The notes: a model not told the origin generated them from the sequence alone. A DNA stretch of 64,000 nucleotides from Reticulitermes speratus (GCA_021186555.1 JAJKFL010000005.1:20834635-20898634); one strand, 5' to 3'. Numbered from the stretch's first letter, positions 23,636 through 34,818 are shown. Translations and numbers: made by a program.

Positions 23636-23909
23636 GGGGCACGCGGTGGAATGTCGCGGGTTCGATTCCCGATGGTGTCACTGGAATTTTTCATTGACAA
23701 ACGTTTCGGTCGCACTATGGCCCTGGGATCGACTCAGCCTCTAACAGAAATGAGTACCAGGAATCTTTCCTGGGGAGGTAAAGGCGGCCGGTGCGTAGGG
23801 CTGACAACTTTACCACCTTCATGTGCCGATTGTCTAGAAATCTGCGAGCCTCAACCTCCTGGACCCTAAGGGCCTGTCAAGGCCTGTAATGGGATTGCTT
23901 TACCTTTTT
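23636..23909 (+). mobile_element. tRNA-derived SINE, family B (copy B2), head deleted internally
   Basis: Flanked by the perfect 13-bp duplication ACATTACAATGTG (23623-23635 and 23910-23922). The body matches copy B1 over its length. The head goes straight from GGGGCACGCGGTGG to AATGTCGCGGGTTCGATTCC, so about 35 bases between the A box and B box are missing compared with the copy at 34819. Since the duplication is perfect, either the insertion is young or the deletion predates it. Confidence 0.88.
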
Positions 23910-23922
23910 ACATTACAATGTG

Positions 23923-24237
23923 ACTATGTTATGAATGAGAAGACAAAAGTAATCTCACCATGAGAGTTTCAGCCCCTGCAGACCAATGGCTACTGGGGCA
24001 ACGTCTTGAATTAAGCCATGCCCTTCTATATTCTCGAGTCATATACTGATCCTGTAACGTAACTTGAAATAGTGTACACAGTTGGTAAACTAACTATAAA
24101 ATTATGAACATGATTGTCTGAGTACATAACAAGGAATTCTGTCTTCTGGGATGCGATACCTTGTAATGTTGCGAAAATTTAGAGATGTTTCAGAAGAATC
24201 TACTGCCTTGAGGATGGGGTAACAGAATTTTTTCAAC
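23923..24237. other. No gene recognised
   Basis: Nothing seen between the SINE and the next inverted repeat. Confidence 0.4.
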
Positions 24238-24506
24238 AAGAAATGCAAGTATATTCAGTCTAAACAAAACTTTATTTGACAGATATAACCAAGTAAATAT
24301 TTCGGCTATTGACGGTAGCCATCATCGGCTTGACCAAAAAATCGTAAAAAGGACATTTTTACGGCTGCTTTTATGGTTAGAGGTCTCGACCCTTACAGCG
24401 TTGTGATCAGCTTTATTGATAATGGCTACCGTCACTAGCAGAAGTATCTAGGTGGTTTTATCTGTAAAATGAAGTTGTGTATAGACTGAGTGTACTTGCC
24501 TTTCTT
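24238..24506. mobile_element. Inverted-duplicate element with hammerhead-like cores in both arms
   Basis: The left arm (24238-24334) and right arm (24405-24506) are inverted copies of each other over nearly 100 bp. Shared blocks include GCAAGTA, AGTCTA, GACAGATAWAACCA and GACGGTAGCCAT. The left arm read on the minus strand contains CCGATGA (rc 24322-24328), T, GGCTA, loop, TAGCC (rc 24304-24308) and GAAATATTTA, with CAAG/CTTG available for stem I. The right arm read on the plus strand has TTGATAA (24416-24422), T, GGCTA, loop, TAGC, then a broken GAAG. The central 70 bases are unrelated to the arms. No flanking duplication was identified. Confidence 0.6.
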
Positions 24507-25130
24507 ATGATATTGTAAACACAACGGGATGAATCACCTTAAGAATCCTTTTAACCTTAGCTAAATTTATACCAGACTACACGACGTCATACCTAAAAAT
24601 AGTAGCATTCGTGATCACCGTCCTGAAGACATAATCTCGCAAGGTATATAGTAATTGTTACAGCAGTTCTGTTCTAGAAATGTATATGTTTATTATAAAA
24701 ATGTGTTTACTTATGGGCCTGTGTCTAATTCTATGATGCATGGTTTTCCATGCAACCCTTCTTAACTGATAAAGAAATCCCTGATTTTTTGGAGCCAAAC
24801 TTTTCATTGTCGTGTTCAAAAAGCATATTGTCATCCACTTGAACACAGTCCACATCATTACGAGTAGAGACTCTTTCCTTAAGCTTTCTTTTAATATCAT
24901 CTTATCCCCATCGATGACTCTTAAATGTTTTCCGACCGAAATTTTGTTCTCATTTCCCGAAAATTTCAATAGTTTATGCATGAAATAATAGCAAACGTAA
25001 TTAATGTACCTGGGAAAGAATCCAGTGGAAGGGGTAGAGAAGTCACTGAATAAAGAGCTTTCACGTGTTTAGTTTTGGCCATCACAATTTGAATGCGTCC
25101 TTGAGCCAGCAATAATTCTTTCGCCTTTTT
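24507..25130. other. No gene recognised
   Basis: A 107-codon minus-strand frame (24658-24981) and the frame before it (24966-25202) show no domain, signal peptide or splice context that I can support. Confidence 0.35.
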
Positions 25131-25355
25131 AATACTAAAATTCGAACAGCTAGTTCGAATGGGTAGCACACCTACTTCGTATTTTGGAGAACCACCTTTC
25201 AAATCTCGGCCTGCAAACGGACTAGGCTGGTGGGTTTTTCGTGTTTTTCCTCAGTCGGTCCAGATACATCCGGTTGGACACGATGGCTTGTTTTCCATTT
25301 AATATTTCATATTATTTGTCTGTGTATAATCGAAACTACTGACAGCGTCGTTAAA
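25131..25355 (+). mobile_element. SINE, family D (copy D1)
   Basis: Ends in ACAGCGTCGTTAAACAA (about 25339-25355), the same 3' end as the copy at 40745-41000 (ACAGCGTCGTTAAATAA). A GGGTTTTTCGTGTTTTTCCT block in the body also matches the GGGTTTTCTCC block of that copy. The head (GTTCGAATGGGTAGCACACC) is worn. No duplication seen. Confidence 0.5.
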
Positions 25356-25575
25356 CAAGAGTGTAATGAAGTCGGACTTGTTAGCGTCTCAGAGCTGTAT
25401 TAATTATGTAATATATGTTTCAATAATATGGAGATTTCAATACTACGAAGTCGTCAAAATCTTGTCAAAGGAAACCGAAAGAAATGTTTTGTAACTTTGT
25501 TGTTATGTCTGTGTAATGGATGTACAAAAGAGTAGCGAAAAGTGATGAGTAGCGTTGAGAAGGGGTACATGTACG
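25356..25575. other. No feature recognised
   Basis: Plain AT-rich DNA leading up to the CpG-richer patch. Confidence 0.4.
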
Positions 25576-25745
25576 TAGGAGGAGGAGGAGCTGTATGACT
25601 GCGCCGGCGCAGAGTCCCACTGGAGCAGAGATTTGGATGTAGTCGCCGCGTTTACTATCTGGCAGCGGCTAACTGCAAAGGTAGCAAGGCGAGAAGGTAC
25701 ATTTCTCTCTCACTGGCTGATCACCTGTGGCGAAAATCTTTCGTT
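25576..25745 (+). promoter_or_regulatory. CpG-richer promoter-like patch with TGCGCCGGCGCA palindrome
   Basis: In otherwise AT-rich DNA this stretch is locally GC- and CpG-rich. It holds the perfect 12-bp palindrome TGCGCCGGCGCA (25600-25611), close to the NRF-1/Erect-wing type site TGCGCANGCGCA, and a GGA-triplet run just before it. GAGAAG|GTACAT at 25690-25701 could be a splice donor for a 5' UTR exon. The coding exon candidate lies 680 bp downstream on the same strand. This is inference from composition and order; no TATA box or clear initiator was identified. Confidence 0.3.
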
Positions 25746-26420
25746 CGTGCGTGCATGCATAACCACAAACACCTCAGTGCAAGCCATAGTTAATTATTTA
25801 TGACCTGCTACAGAAGCTAAGTCTGTAAACTGTGAATTAATGTTATTAGTACTTAAACGTTAGCTTGATTGCGTTATGAATGAACTAATTTAATTTGAAT
25901 GCTTTAGTGACATAGTTTGTACTGTGAATGTTCTCTGTGTTTGTACTGTTATATGACGTTCAGAAAGACGTAAATGGTTTATACAGCTGTTGCAGCAAAC
26001 TTAACTATTATAAATGCTGTGCGCATTGAACTTGTACAACACTGTGGATAAAACGAACAACTAAATCATATCTCTGAATCGTCTTATTCTGTTCTCAACC
26101 GATGTACGTGATTCCGCTATTAAACGATTTATAATACGTGGTGTAATGAAACGTAAGATAATGCGTAATATAATTATACTATGAACTGGTAAATACGTGT
26201 GTCAGCGAGTGGCTTTTTTATTGGTTAGTATCGAGATAAACCGCCATTTTATAAATTTATCATTTTTAGAACCACGTATGTTGGACAGAAAACTGCCAGT
26301 GAAATTCTAAGTTAGCAGTGAGCTTCTCGGTGTCTTGTTACTTGTAAAGTTTTTTCAAGGTTGTTACTAATTTCACGTTTTTGAAGAACTTGTCACTTCA
26401 CATTCCGCTTCTGTGAAATA

Positions 26421-26474
26421 ATGAAGGCGATGTCATCTTGTGCCCATATATTAGCCGTAATAGGCTTTCTATTG
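26421..26474 (+). CDS. Candidate first coding exon of a secreted or membrane protein
   Basis: ATG at 26421 opens MKAMSSCAHILAVIGFLL, then the frame meets TTG|GTGAGT at 26475, a good splice donor in phase 0. The peptide has a short charged start and a hydrophobic core (ILAVIGFLL), as in the first half of a signal peptide. An in-frame TGA at 26382 shows that translation cannot start earlier in this exon. Upstream, TTACTAAT followed by TTTGAAG (to about 26386) could be a branch point and acceptor joining a 5' UTR exon from the CpG patch. No second coding exon could be identified in the rest of the window, so the intron would be long, as is common in cockroaches. The gene is not recognised. Chance ATG-to-GT pairs are common, so confidence is limited. 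Confidence 0.33.
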
Positions 26475-26480
26475 GTGAGT

Positions 26481-27109
26481 ACTGCATTTTATTTAAATAG
26501 TATCCTTTGCTAATGCAGAATAATTAATTGTTTTGTATTTTCATTTTCAGTGTCAGTATGAACAGTACTTTCAGTTTCGTAAAATTGTCACGTGAAGTAG
26601 TGATAAAGCCTGAATTAAGGCGGATAATATTGTGAACCATGTACATAATATGATTCTTAAGGAATGCCTAATGCAGGTTTAAAGAATTGTAAGAGATAAA
26701 GTAACAGGTAAAATTACGTGATAGAAATCTTCACAGCCTTTAACTATGACACAATATTCTTCTATTACAATAAAAATAAAAAAGCGTAGAGTATATAAAC
26801 AGAAAATTCATCCATATTCTGGCTGTAAAAACTGAAATGGAACTTGAAGAAATAGTTTGCGAAGATGTGAGCTGGTTTGAACTGGCTCAGGTAGGGCCCA
26901 ATGGCGAAAGTTGTAAACCCTTTCCAGCCTAGTGATACCATGTGACATATTTATGAAGCTTCGTGTTTCGTTACAGAAGATTCTTGTCCACTTGAATCAA
27001 TATCACCTGCTCGGTAGTATCCAGTGTCACGCATTTACGCAGTCGATACCTCACTTTTGAAGTTTTTGAATGTAATAAGTAATTTCGAGATTCGATAGGG
27101 AAGAAACTC
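26481..27109. other. No gene recognised (possible intron)
   Basis: If the exon at 26421 is real this is intronic. Nothing else was seen. Confidence 0.35.
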
Positions 27110-27365
27110 GGACGCAGTGACTAGGCTACGGGCCGGACGATCCGGGGTTTGAATTCCTGCGCGAACAAGAGATGTTTCTCTCCTCCAAAACGTCCAGACC
27201 GGCCCTGGGGCCCACCTAGATTCCTATTCTGTGTTCACCGGGGTTCTTTCTCGGGGAGGAAAGCGGCCATGGTGTGACTTTGATCACTCACCTCCATCTA
27301 GTGCCGAGGTTAAGAATCAGTGGAGCTATACCTCTAGACCTTTATGCTTTCATGGATTGGACAGA
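27110..27365 (+). mobile_element. tRNA-derived SINE, family B/C superfamily (copy C1)
   Basis: The B box-like GGGGTTTGAATTCC lies at about 27146-27160. The body is AGATGTTTCTCTCCTCCAAA, then CGTCCAGACCGGCCCTGGGG. The tail is AAAGCGGCCATGGTGTGACT, then CCATCTAGTGCCGAGGTTAA and GGAGCTATACCTCT. The tail is shared with 34819-35005 and 45645-45800, and its GCGGCC...AGTGCCGA skeleton with family B. No duplication was found. Confidence 0.6.
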
Positions 27366-28633
27366 GATAACTTTAAAATAATTCGTATAATGCCATGAAT
27401 GTAGTGGAATCAGCTGCTCAGAATCAAGAAAGTTAATTGGCCATGTATTTGAGAGGCAGTAAGGTTTGTATCAGCAGCGTTAATTGTCAGGTACATTCAG
27501 CGACAAATTTAATGACTACGCAGAATAAAGTAGATGTGACTGAGTTTTCTTATTATTTTTTCTCCTTGTCAGATACAGTCTTTTATGCTAAACTGTCAAG
27601 ATTGTGGAGATGGATCTGTTAAGCTAAATAGGTTTCTCTCTTGTAGCATCAAATGAAGCTATCATTCTAAACGCGAATCTATTGGAGACAAGCCATGGCC
27701 TACTGAAGTTATCATTCCCGCAATTTACCTTGTAAAAATATCACCTGTAGACCTTATAACAAAGCCAGTAATAATGAGATTGTTGTCACGTTGCATTTAG
27801 AGCCACGGTACGATGTTTTATTCGTAGCTTTTGGCTTACGAATAAAGGGGAAGGAAAGCCGGATTAGAGAGAACTCTGTAATGGCATCTTTGATTTGTAT
27901 CTATGTTTCTGCATTTTGGATTTAGCCAACTTAACTGATGAAGCGTTAGGGTTAGACAGGGTTTAAGCGAAACAGGATTCGTGAGCGGACAAAATTCTTT
28001 AGTTGCAGTGAGGTATCTGCTTCTTTTCGGGTGCATATGTAAATTTTTCCGCGCACTTTTCCTCAAAATACTTGCATGTGGTAAGGAATGAAATATCTGA
28101 GAGTGGTTCTTTAATTGTTTAAATAGCAGTGGTAATGATGCGTACCACGTTTTATGAATGGTTCAGTGACTCTAAGTTAACACAGGGTCTAGAACATCAC
28201 TCGTAACTTCGTGATGGCCTCTACTCTGCGTGAGAGGAGAGGAAATATAAAGAGAGTGGGAAAAGCGGAAAGTAACTTCTGGTATCGGCAACGGAAGGAC
28301 AGGCACTGACAGCTCACTATAAATATGATAGGGGATATTACCCGTTTATCAGCGTTACGTTAATTGACGCAATGTGAGGAAGTATTACTGATTGGTTCTG
28401 GTCAGTTTTACCCTGCAGCTTAGTTGGTACAGGCGTCATGCTAAAAGAATTTTATTTATTCTCCGTTGTATTAGTAAACGCCAGAGGCCTCTCGTACTCA
28501 GTATCAATTAGCAAAGTAACCCTTTTTACGGTGAAGGGCCTCGCAGCAGGTGATACGGACGCACCGCAGCCTTGAGGCTTATAGTGCAACCCTGTGATGA
28601 TGAAGATGTTTAGTTTTTTTCCATTTTTTTAAG
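27366..28633. other. No gene recognised
   Basis: No motif or repeat match seen. Confidence 0.4.
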
Positions 28634-28770
28634 TAACGGAACACCGGTGGAATGAAATTGACAGGGAAAAACCGAAGTACTCAGGAAAAAACCTGTCCCA
28701 GTGTCACTTTTTCCACCACAAATCCCACATGGACTGACCCGGGATCGAACCCGGGCCTCCGCGGTGAAAG
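28634..28770 (-). mobile_element. SINE, family F (copy with intact B box)
   Basis: The minus strand carries GGGTTCGATCCC (rc 28741-28752), an exact pol III B box, within CCCGGGTTCGATCCCGGG, which also forms the T-arm-like stem of a tRNA. The block TGTCCCAGTGTCACTTTTTC then CACCACAAATC is shared with 18530-18650. No duplication found; ends approximate. Confidence 0.6.
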
Positions 28771-30013
28771 AAAGTAACCCTACCCTCCCAGAATTTCTGA
28801 GATCTTACTTATCCAAGTTTTCTATGCATACAAAGCTTATCGGCTTCCACGCAATAATGGAAATGTGTTTATTTTATTTGTTTTTTTAATGCACAGCTAT
28901 TGTATTATTAAATAGCATTATTCAACTGATCTACGCAATAGACGTGGGACGTGTTTTCTAGCAGAAAGAAATATGAAGCCTTCGTAGGTGATCTTGGCAC
29001 TCTAAAGGATTAACTTATCATCTGATGTGACATTGAGTTTCGTTTATAATCACAGTAGTGTTCTGATGGATGAAGATTCCTTGGCGAAGGAAAGCGGTGA
29101 TGAAGGTGTATTGTAAATGGAACAATGGCCTTAGTGTGGTATTCGCATTGAAATAAATGAAAAACCTGGATCCATCCACGTTACGCGGGACACAATTTGC
29201 TATCTCTGGTCTACGCGAATATATTACGGTGCATCAGGTCAGTCTTTTGCTCAAAGTTCTTTCAGTCAAGGTAAGTGAAATGTGCTAGTCATGATTTAAG
29301 ACAGCATCTGCTTGCTTAACGCACTTTGATATTGCTACATGGGGAAGCTCCAGTAGAATTGTCTCGAGATAAGATCTTACGTATGGGCTGCCTGTTCTTA
29401 ATCCTTATGTAGGCCTACAAGAAGATTTGTCGTTGTAGACATTCAGATATATTAAGTGTTGATGTGATTGTTGCTTGAAACTCGAAGATATAATGGCTTC
29501 AATTGTGACGTACTTTGAAGGAAATAAATTTTCCGGGTGTCGGTCTTATCAGTGGGTCAGATATAATTACAAGTTTAAGAAGTTTTTACTATGACGCAGA
29601 AACTAATATTTCGTCTTTTTCCACCGAGGGGATATTTCGTGTGGCCACTTGGTCTTGACTGTCTTTGATGTGAAACCCGTAACCAAGTTACAAACAATGA
29701 AACAGGAGCAGGAGTTTCAACCTTGAAAGACTGACAACAGGGAACCTACACTGGGGTAGGCGCAGAATACGGTGTTGTAAAGCGTCGGAAAGAGGGAACA
29801 CAATCTTCATACAATAATGCACATGTTAAATTATCGAAGAGGTGTGGTTGCGCATGAAGTGAGTTTATCACAACAGAACTTTTAATGGTGACAAAATTTT
29901 CTCACCAGAATTCCTACACTTCTTTGTGTGTGGTGACAACGCCCGGCCTGACCGCTTCATAACCTGCCTAAGGTCCCTCCTTTAACACAGGTCGCTGGAA
30001 ACGTCTGTGGAAA
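28771..30013. other. No gene recognised
   Basis: TCAAG|GTAAGTG at 29267-29278 is a strong-looking splice donor, preceded by a CTTTCAG at 29260-29266, but no coding frame accompanies it. Confidence 0.35.
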
Positions 30014-30729
30014 TGTTTGTGTGTGTCTGTTCGAGGTGACTGGTAAGCAAGTAAGCGCTGCTGTGCACCTCAACTACTACAATGTTTGTGTGTGTGTGTG
30101 TGTGTTCGAAGTGACTGGTAAGCAAGTAAGCGCTGCTGTGCACCTCAACTACTACAAAGTTTGTGTGTGTCTGTTCGAAGTGACTGGTAAGCAAGTAAGC
30201 GCTGCTGTGCACCTCAACTACTACAATGTTTGTGTGTGTGTGTGTGTGTTCGAAGTGACTGGTAAGCAAGTAAGCGCTGCTGTGCACCTCAACTACTACA
30301 ATGTTTGTGTGTGTCTGTTCGAAGTGACTGGTAAGCAAGTAAGCGCTGCTGTGCACCTCAACTACTACAATGTTTGTGTGTGTGTGTGTGTGTTCGAAGT
30401 GACTGGTAAGCAAGTAAGCGCTGCTGTGCACCTCAACTACTACAATGTTTGTGTGTGTCTGTTCGAGGTGACTGGTAAGCAAGTAAGCGCTGCTGTGCAC
30501 CTCAACTACTACAATGTTTGTGTGTGTGTGTGTGTGTTCGAAGTGACTGGTAAGCAAGTAAGCGCTGCTGTGCACCTCAACTACTACAATGTTTGTGTGT
30601 GTCTGTTCGAAGTGACTGGTAAGCAAGTAAGCGCTGCTGTGCACCTCAACTACTACAATGTTTGTGTGTGTGTGTTTCGAAGTGACTGGTAAGCAAGTAA
30701 GCGCTGTTATACACCTCAACTACTACAAT
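30014..30729. repeat. Minisatellite: ten units alternating 69 and 75 bp
   Basis: Ten near-identical units share the body GTGACTGGTAAGCAAGTAAG, then CGCTGCTGTGCACCTCAACT and ACTACAA. Odd units begin TGTTTGTGTGTGTCTGTTCG and are 69 bp; even units carry a longer GT run and are 75 bp, giving a 144-bp higher-order repeat. The last unit is diverged (GTTATACACC). Both lengths are multiples of three, so frames stay open on both strands: about 223 codons forward (FEVTGKQVSAAVHLNYYNVC repeats) and 245 codons reverse (VVVEVHSSAYLLTSHFEHTH repeats). I read these as by-products, because neither has a promoter or exon context. Confidence 0.93.
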
Positions 30730-31146
30730 TGTGCAGGTCTGTGCTTTTCTCTTCTGCCAGTGCGCGATACCTTCCCTGATTATGACGACGATGATGGTGA
30801 TTCAGTTCTGATTTATTAATCTGTCTCGTGTGCAGTGGACTGATGAGACGGAAACTAAAATAACGGTAAATAACGTAAACACAGCCAGTTTGTTGGCTTT
30901 CACGGACTGTTTACTCTGAAGAAGAAGGCATAGGATCAGTCGAAACATAGGAAAATGTATACCAGTCAACACGGCGATAATAAAACAGGATTACTGAATC
31001 TCCAGCAGCACCGCTGTGAGAACCTCAGATTTCGTAAACAAGACCTCTCCATAATGAGTTCATTTTATGTACGAGTATTTGTCATTAACCTCGCCATTAC
31101 AGTTTATATGCGAGCCGTGTAATAAATTTTAAGCTCTATTTCTTCT
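30730..31146. other. No gene; one hammerhead-like remnant
   Basis: At 30916-30949 the order CTGAAGA, 19 bases, GAAACATA is seen, but stem II and stem I do not form well. This is likely an old relative of the motifs at 23478 and 40143. Confidence 0.35.
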
Positions 31147-31155
31147 CTTCGGAAA

Positions 31156-31417
31156 GGTTTTTTTTCCAATGGCCCAACACCTCCTAGTGGGCTAGGGCCT
31201 CCTCATTATCGTGGCTCCACGATCACACTGAAACACACCATAATAGGTACGACTCCTCTGGACGAGTGATCAGCCTGACGCAGAGACCTCTACCTGACAA
31301 CACACAACACTCACAAGAGACAGACATCCATGCCCCCGGCGGGATTCGAACCCACAATCCCAGCAAGCGAGCGGGCGCAGACCCACGCCTTAGACCGCAC
31401 GGCCACTGCAATCGGCC
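31156..31417 (-). mobile_element. tRNA-Leu-like SINE, family A (copy A4)
   Basis: Full length on the minus strand, with B box rc GGGATTCGAACCC near 31342 and a T run at the left. The 9-bp perfect duplication CTTCGGAAA lies at 31147-31155 and 31418-31426. Confidence 0.9.
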
Positions 31418-31717
31418 CTTCGGAAAAATAGATATTCTATTAGTGGAAGCAGGAAGTCGATACTACTCTATTATAAATAACAATATTACGACCACAGTTA
31501 TCATAATACCGAGAATCAAGACTGGAATATAACTTCAGGCAACAAATAATTATATAATAACAAAGCAAGAGATATAAAGTATTTATCGTGATTTAATTCC
31601 TTAAGTCGTAATTCTCTAGAAGTCGTAATGTTCTTATTTATAACATTTATTGAAGTCTACAAAGCACAATTCATAAACACAAAGACTACGAGTGGAAGTC
31701 GAAAATGTCTTAAGGCT

Positions 31718-31720
<3 letters not shown>
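31418..31720. other. No gene recognised
   Basis: AT-rich, nothing seen. Confidence 0.4.

Positions 31721-31750
<30 letters not shown>
31721..31750. repeat. (CA)n microsatellite
   Basis: Fifteen uninterrupted CA units. About 70 bases downstream, ATTGAGAACTAAT and ATTAGTTCTCAAT form a 13-bp perfect hairpin with a short loop (about 31814-31858). Confidence 0.9.
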
Positions 31751-31752
<2 letters not shown>

Positions 31753-31984
31753 TGGGTAATGTTGTAACTACAGGAAAATTGAATTCTAAAAGGTTCTGAC
31801 GATGGTATGTAACATTGAGAACTAATGGGCAAAGTCCAGAAACCAATTAGTTCTCAATACAGGAAAATTGTCGGTAAAGTACACAATGTGTAGGTATGAG
31901 TATTGGTGCGTGAAGGTAAAGCAGAAAAACGCTGCGTGTGGTTAAATATTAAACTGTAATTGTGTAGGTGAAATTTGGTTTCTT

Positions 31985-32107
31985 GCTCTAATGAGACGCA
32001 TAAGAAGGTTGCTGAAGAGAACGTCTGGATCTCAGAGAGAAAGTAAAAAGACTTGGAAAAAAATACACAATGAGGAGCTTCAAGATTATTATCCTAAAAA
32101 ATTATTA
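31985..32107 (+). pseudogene. LINE RT C-terminal fragment (worn)
   Basis: One frame reads LLKRTSGSQRESKKTWKKIH, then NEELQDYYPKK before a stop. In the same LINE family the copy at 12186 has VLRNIFGPNRNDVIGDWRRL followed by NNAELYGLHYSP, so order and spacing match well. Both ends are lost. It is not functional. Confidence 0.5.
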
Positions 32108-33364
32108 TAAGTTTTATAGTCTTTCATGGCTTCTGCATCTTTAATCCAGCACTTTTAAATAGTAATTTAGAGGTTTCATAATACACGCTTGTCGTTCAGA
32201 GAAATGACACTTGATATATACAATACAAATTTTATTTCATTATGTGAAACATGTTCCGCAAAGTTTATATTTATCTGACTACAAGAAAAGAAGTCTGTGT
32301 TTCGTTTGCTGTGCTGCATAGATTTTTATCTTCATTAATTATATGATAACAAGACAAATGACGAATGACAGAGAAAGCTTCTGTCAAATGCACGCACACA
32401 TATCCCTGTATAGAACGTATACTCATATGTATGCTTAGTCGAAACCACGGGTACGCCTTTTCATTCTTATTGCTGACTACTCCGTTGAATTGTTCAGAGC
32501 AGGTTAGCAAACCAGTTCCACGCCCATTTAATATGTAATTGATTAACTTCAATTTTAGAAATGTATTTGAAGGTGGGCCCAACTTGTTCTTGGCAATTAT
32601 AAGACACGAATTTTATTCGGCACTTAGGGATGCTTTATTGCCACACACATCATGCGTAATCTTTGGCAATTTGTACTGCCTTCATACTTCGTTTTCTCCA
32701 GACAGTTCGAGCATCTTAATCATGGACTGGCAGAATTTTACTGTGATATGAACCGTTTGAGGCAGTGCAGAGTAGCATAGAGCGACATGTTTAAATTAAA
32801 TAAATAAATAAACTTTGTTAATTATTGGTTTAGTTTTCGGTAGACATAAAACACTGAGTTCTATCCAGTACGTATATTTAATACGCGGAACATGCTACCT
32901 TCAAATGACATAAACCACCCAAGTTAGGTCACATTCCGGTTGATCTTTTGTAGGCTAGATTACTAAGATAAAGGCATTTGGTGAACTCTAAAGCAAGGGG
33001 TTAATTTCGATTAATTTAAATCGGGACGGCTGCATGTGAAACGGCATTTCCTTAATGACAGTTGAAAAGAGCAAAAAAATCTGTGCGACAATCGCCGGTC
33101 GCAGGACATCCCGGAAAATGATTGCTAGCCACTAGTCTGGCAAACACAAGATGGAAATCCGCTGACTTTTCCCTAAGACTGTACTGTTGCTTTACTAGTA
33201 ATTTAAATTGCATGTATAAATTTACAATGCAGTGATAATTGCAATTTCATTAGAAAAAACAAAGGTACATTTGTTACATAGGATATTTAATTTCATTGTC
33301 CCAATTTTGGTCCATTGCCTTAGCAGTTGTCAGCGCAATTGCGAAAATAGACTATTAGCTACGT
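32108..33364. other. No gene recognised
   Basis: A 103-codon minus-strand frame at 32271-32582 overlaps a plus-strand frame and shows no domain. Confidence 0.4.
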
Positions 33365-33485
33365 CATGTCTGTCAGTCCGTCTGTCCGCATGGAATACCT
33401 CGGCTCCCACTAAACAGATTGCCATGAAATTTGATATTTGAGGATGTTTCGAAGGTCTGACGACAAAATTCAAGTTTGATTAAAA
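33365..33485 (+). repeat. Dispersed repeat R2, copy 1 (CTGTCNGTCCGTCTGTC type)
   Basis: A TGTCTGTCAGTCCGTCTGTC block is followed by GAATACCTCGGCTCCC, ACAGATTGCCATGAAATTTG, a region with GGATGTTTCGAAGG and GATTAAAATC. The same order occurs at 61978-62105. The parent element is not recognised; similar blocks are common in insect intergenic DNA. Confidence 0.45.
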
Positions 33486-34818
33486 TCTGACAATCATAAC
33501 GGTACTTTATACAAACCCTACGTACATTTGTGATAATATCTTGCTTAATTCTTGTTAGTTTGAGAAATATTTCAGACAGAGTTGTAGAGAAAATTAAAAC
33601 ACACATTTTATGTTCAATAACATTATTACGAAAATTTTGTCATTTATGAAATAATGTGGAAAAATATGGTAGAACCAGAGAGACAGCCAGAGATGACAAT
33701 AAAACACGGCTCAGAAAAGACGTGATTTGCATGTCGGATAACTAGGGAGAGAATACAGACCCAAACTCATAATATTTAATACTTATTGCTTTATAATTAA
33801 TTAATTCCTTCTCATCTCGTAAAGCGTTTTACGGCAACACTTACAAAAACTGAGAAACTGCGCAACGACGTGTCTGTCATTACGATCTGTTTAGCCAAAT
33901 TGTACGTCTAAAGAAGGCCATGAGCAAACGAATATTCTTTTGTTTCCATGAAGCTTCGGGCACTTTACATGAAGACCAATGTACGTTTCACTGTTGCCGG
34001 CGACATAAATTTGTCATAAAAACATTGTTATGCAACTCTTGATACTGTTATGTAGTTGACAGTGACACGTAGCCCAACCACACACACAGAACGCGTTGCT
34101 GTGCTTCCACTGCAACAACAGTTGTGCGAATGCGCCACAATAATAAGTTATACTGGTTCGTACATTGCATATCTTATCGAATTATTTGAACAGTCTGTTA
34201 TCATTGTATAGCTAGTAGGGCGCGATGCAGTTGAAGGCTAAAATTAATGCAAATTATACATAAAGACTGTTCGTACCCCACAGAGAACAAGGTGTGTTTC
34301 CGCTAGAACGATTAATCCGTGAATGCTGTAGGGAAATAATCGCCTTTTTATTGTAACAATAATAAGGAACACATGAATTCACGCTGAGAAAAATTCAGAG
34401 GTTTTAGTGTTAAACTTAGCTGCACGTACGGTGACCCCTAGTCTTTAGACATATGCCTGCCATTGTGGGAGTACCCGCGCACAAAGAATGGACCAAGAAG
34501 CTAAATAAAGTAAGACTATTGGCAATACCTACATAGCAAGCTGAAAACTGAAACAGAATCTTCCTTATTAATAGCATTTCGATTCGAATAATGGTGTGAA
34601 TTCGCTACACCGTGCGACTTCTCTCGCTGATTTCCTTAGAAATAGTCGGATGCTGGGGCGGTATCTCAGAACAGAGTGGGACCCTTCCCGTAACCTACCA
34701 ATTCATTGCTCGTTGGACCCTTCATGTAAACTGCCGATTCATTACTCACAATGGTTTTTATTACCTCATTAAGTGCCTCATTATCTCAACAATTCGTGAA
34801 GTACCTAGCAGCAATAGG
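33486..34818. other. No gene recognised
   Basis: No motif or repeat seen. Confidence 0.4.

Noticed and set aside
24658..24981. 107-codon minus-strand ORF as a gene
   Set aside because: No recognisable domain, no splice or promoter context, and length within what chance gives in a window of this size.
29982..30719. 245- and 223-codon ORFs as genes
   Set aside because: They are translations of the 69/75-bp minisatellite; both strands are open because the unit lengths are multiples of three.
31266..31532. ORFs through SINE copies (also 1719-1954, 14125-14392, 14532-14853, 53857-54128, 63340-63705)
   Set aside because: These are antisense or sense readings of family A SINEs, which are non-coding.
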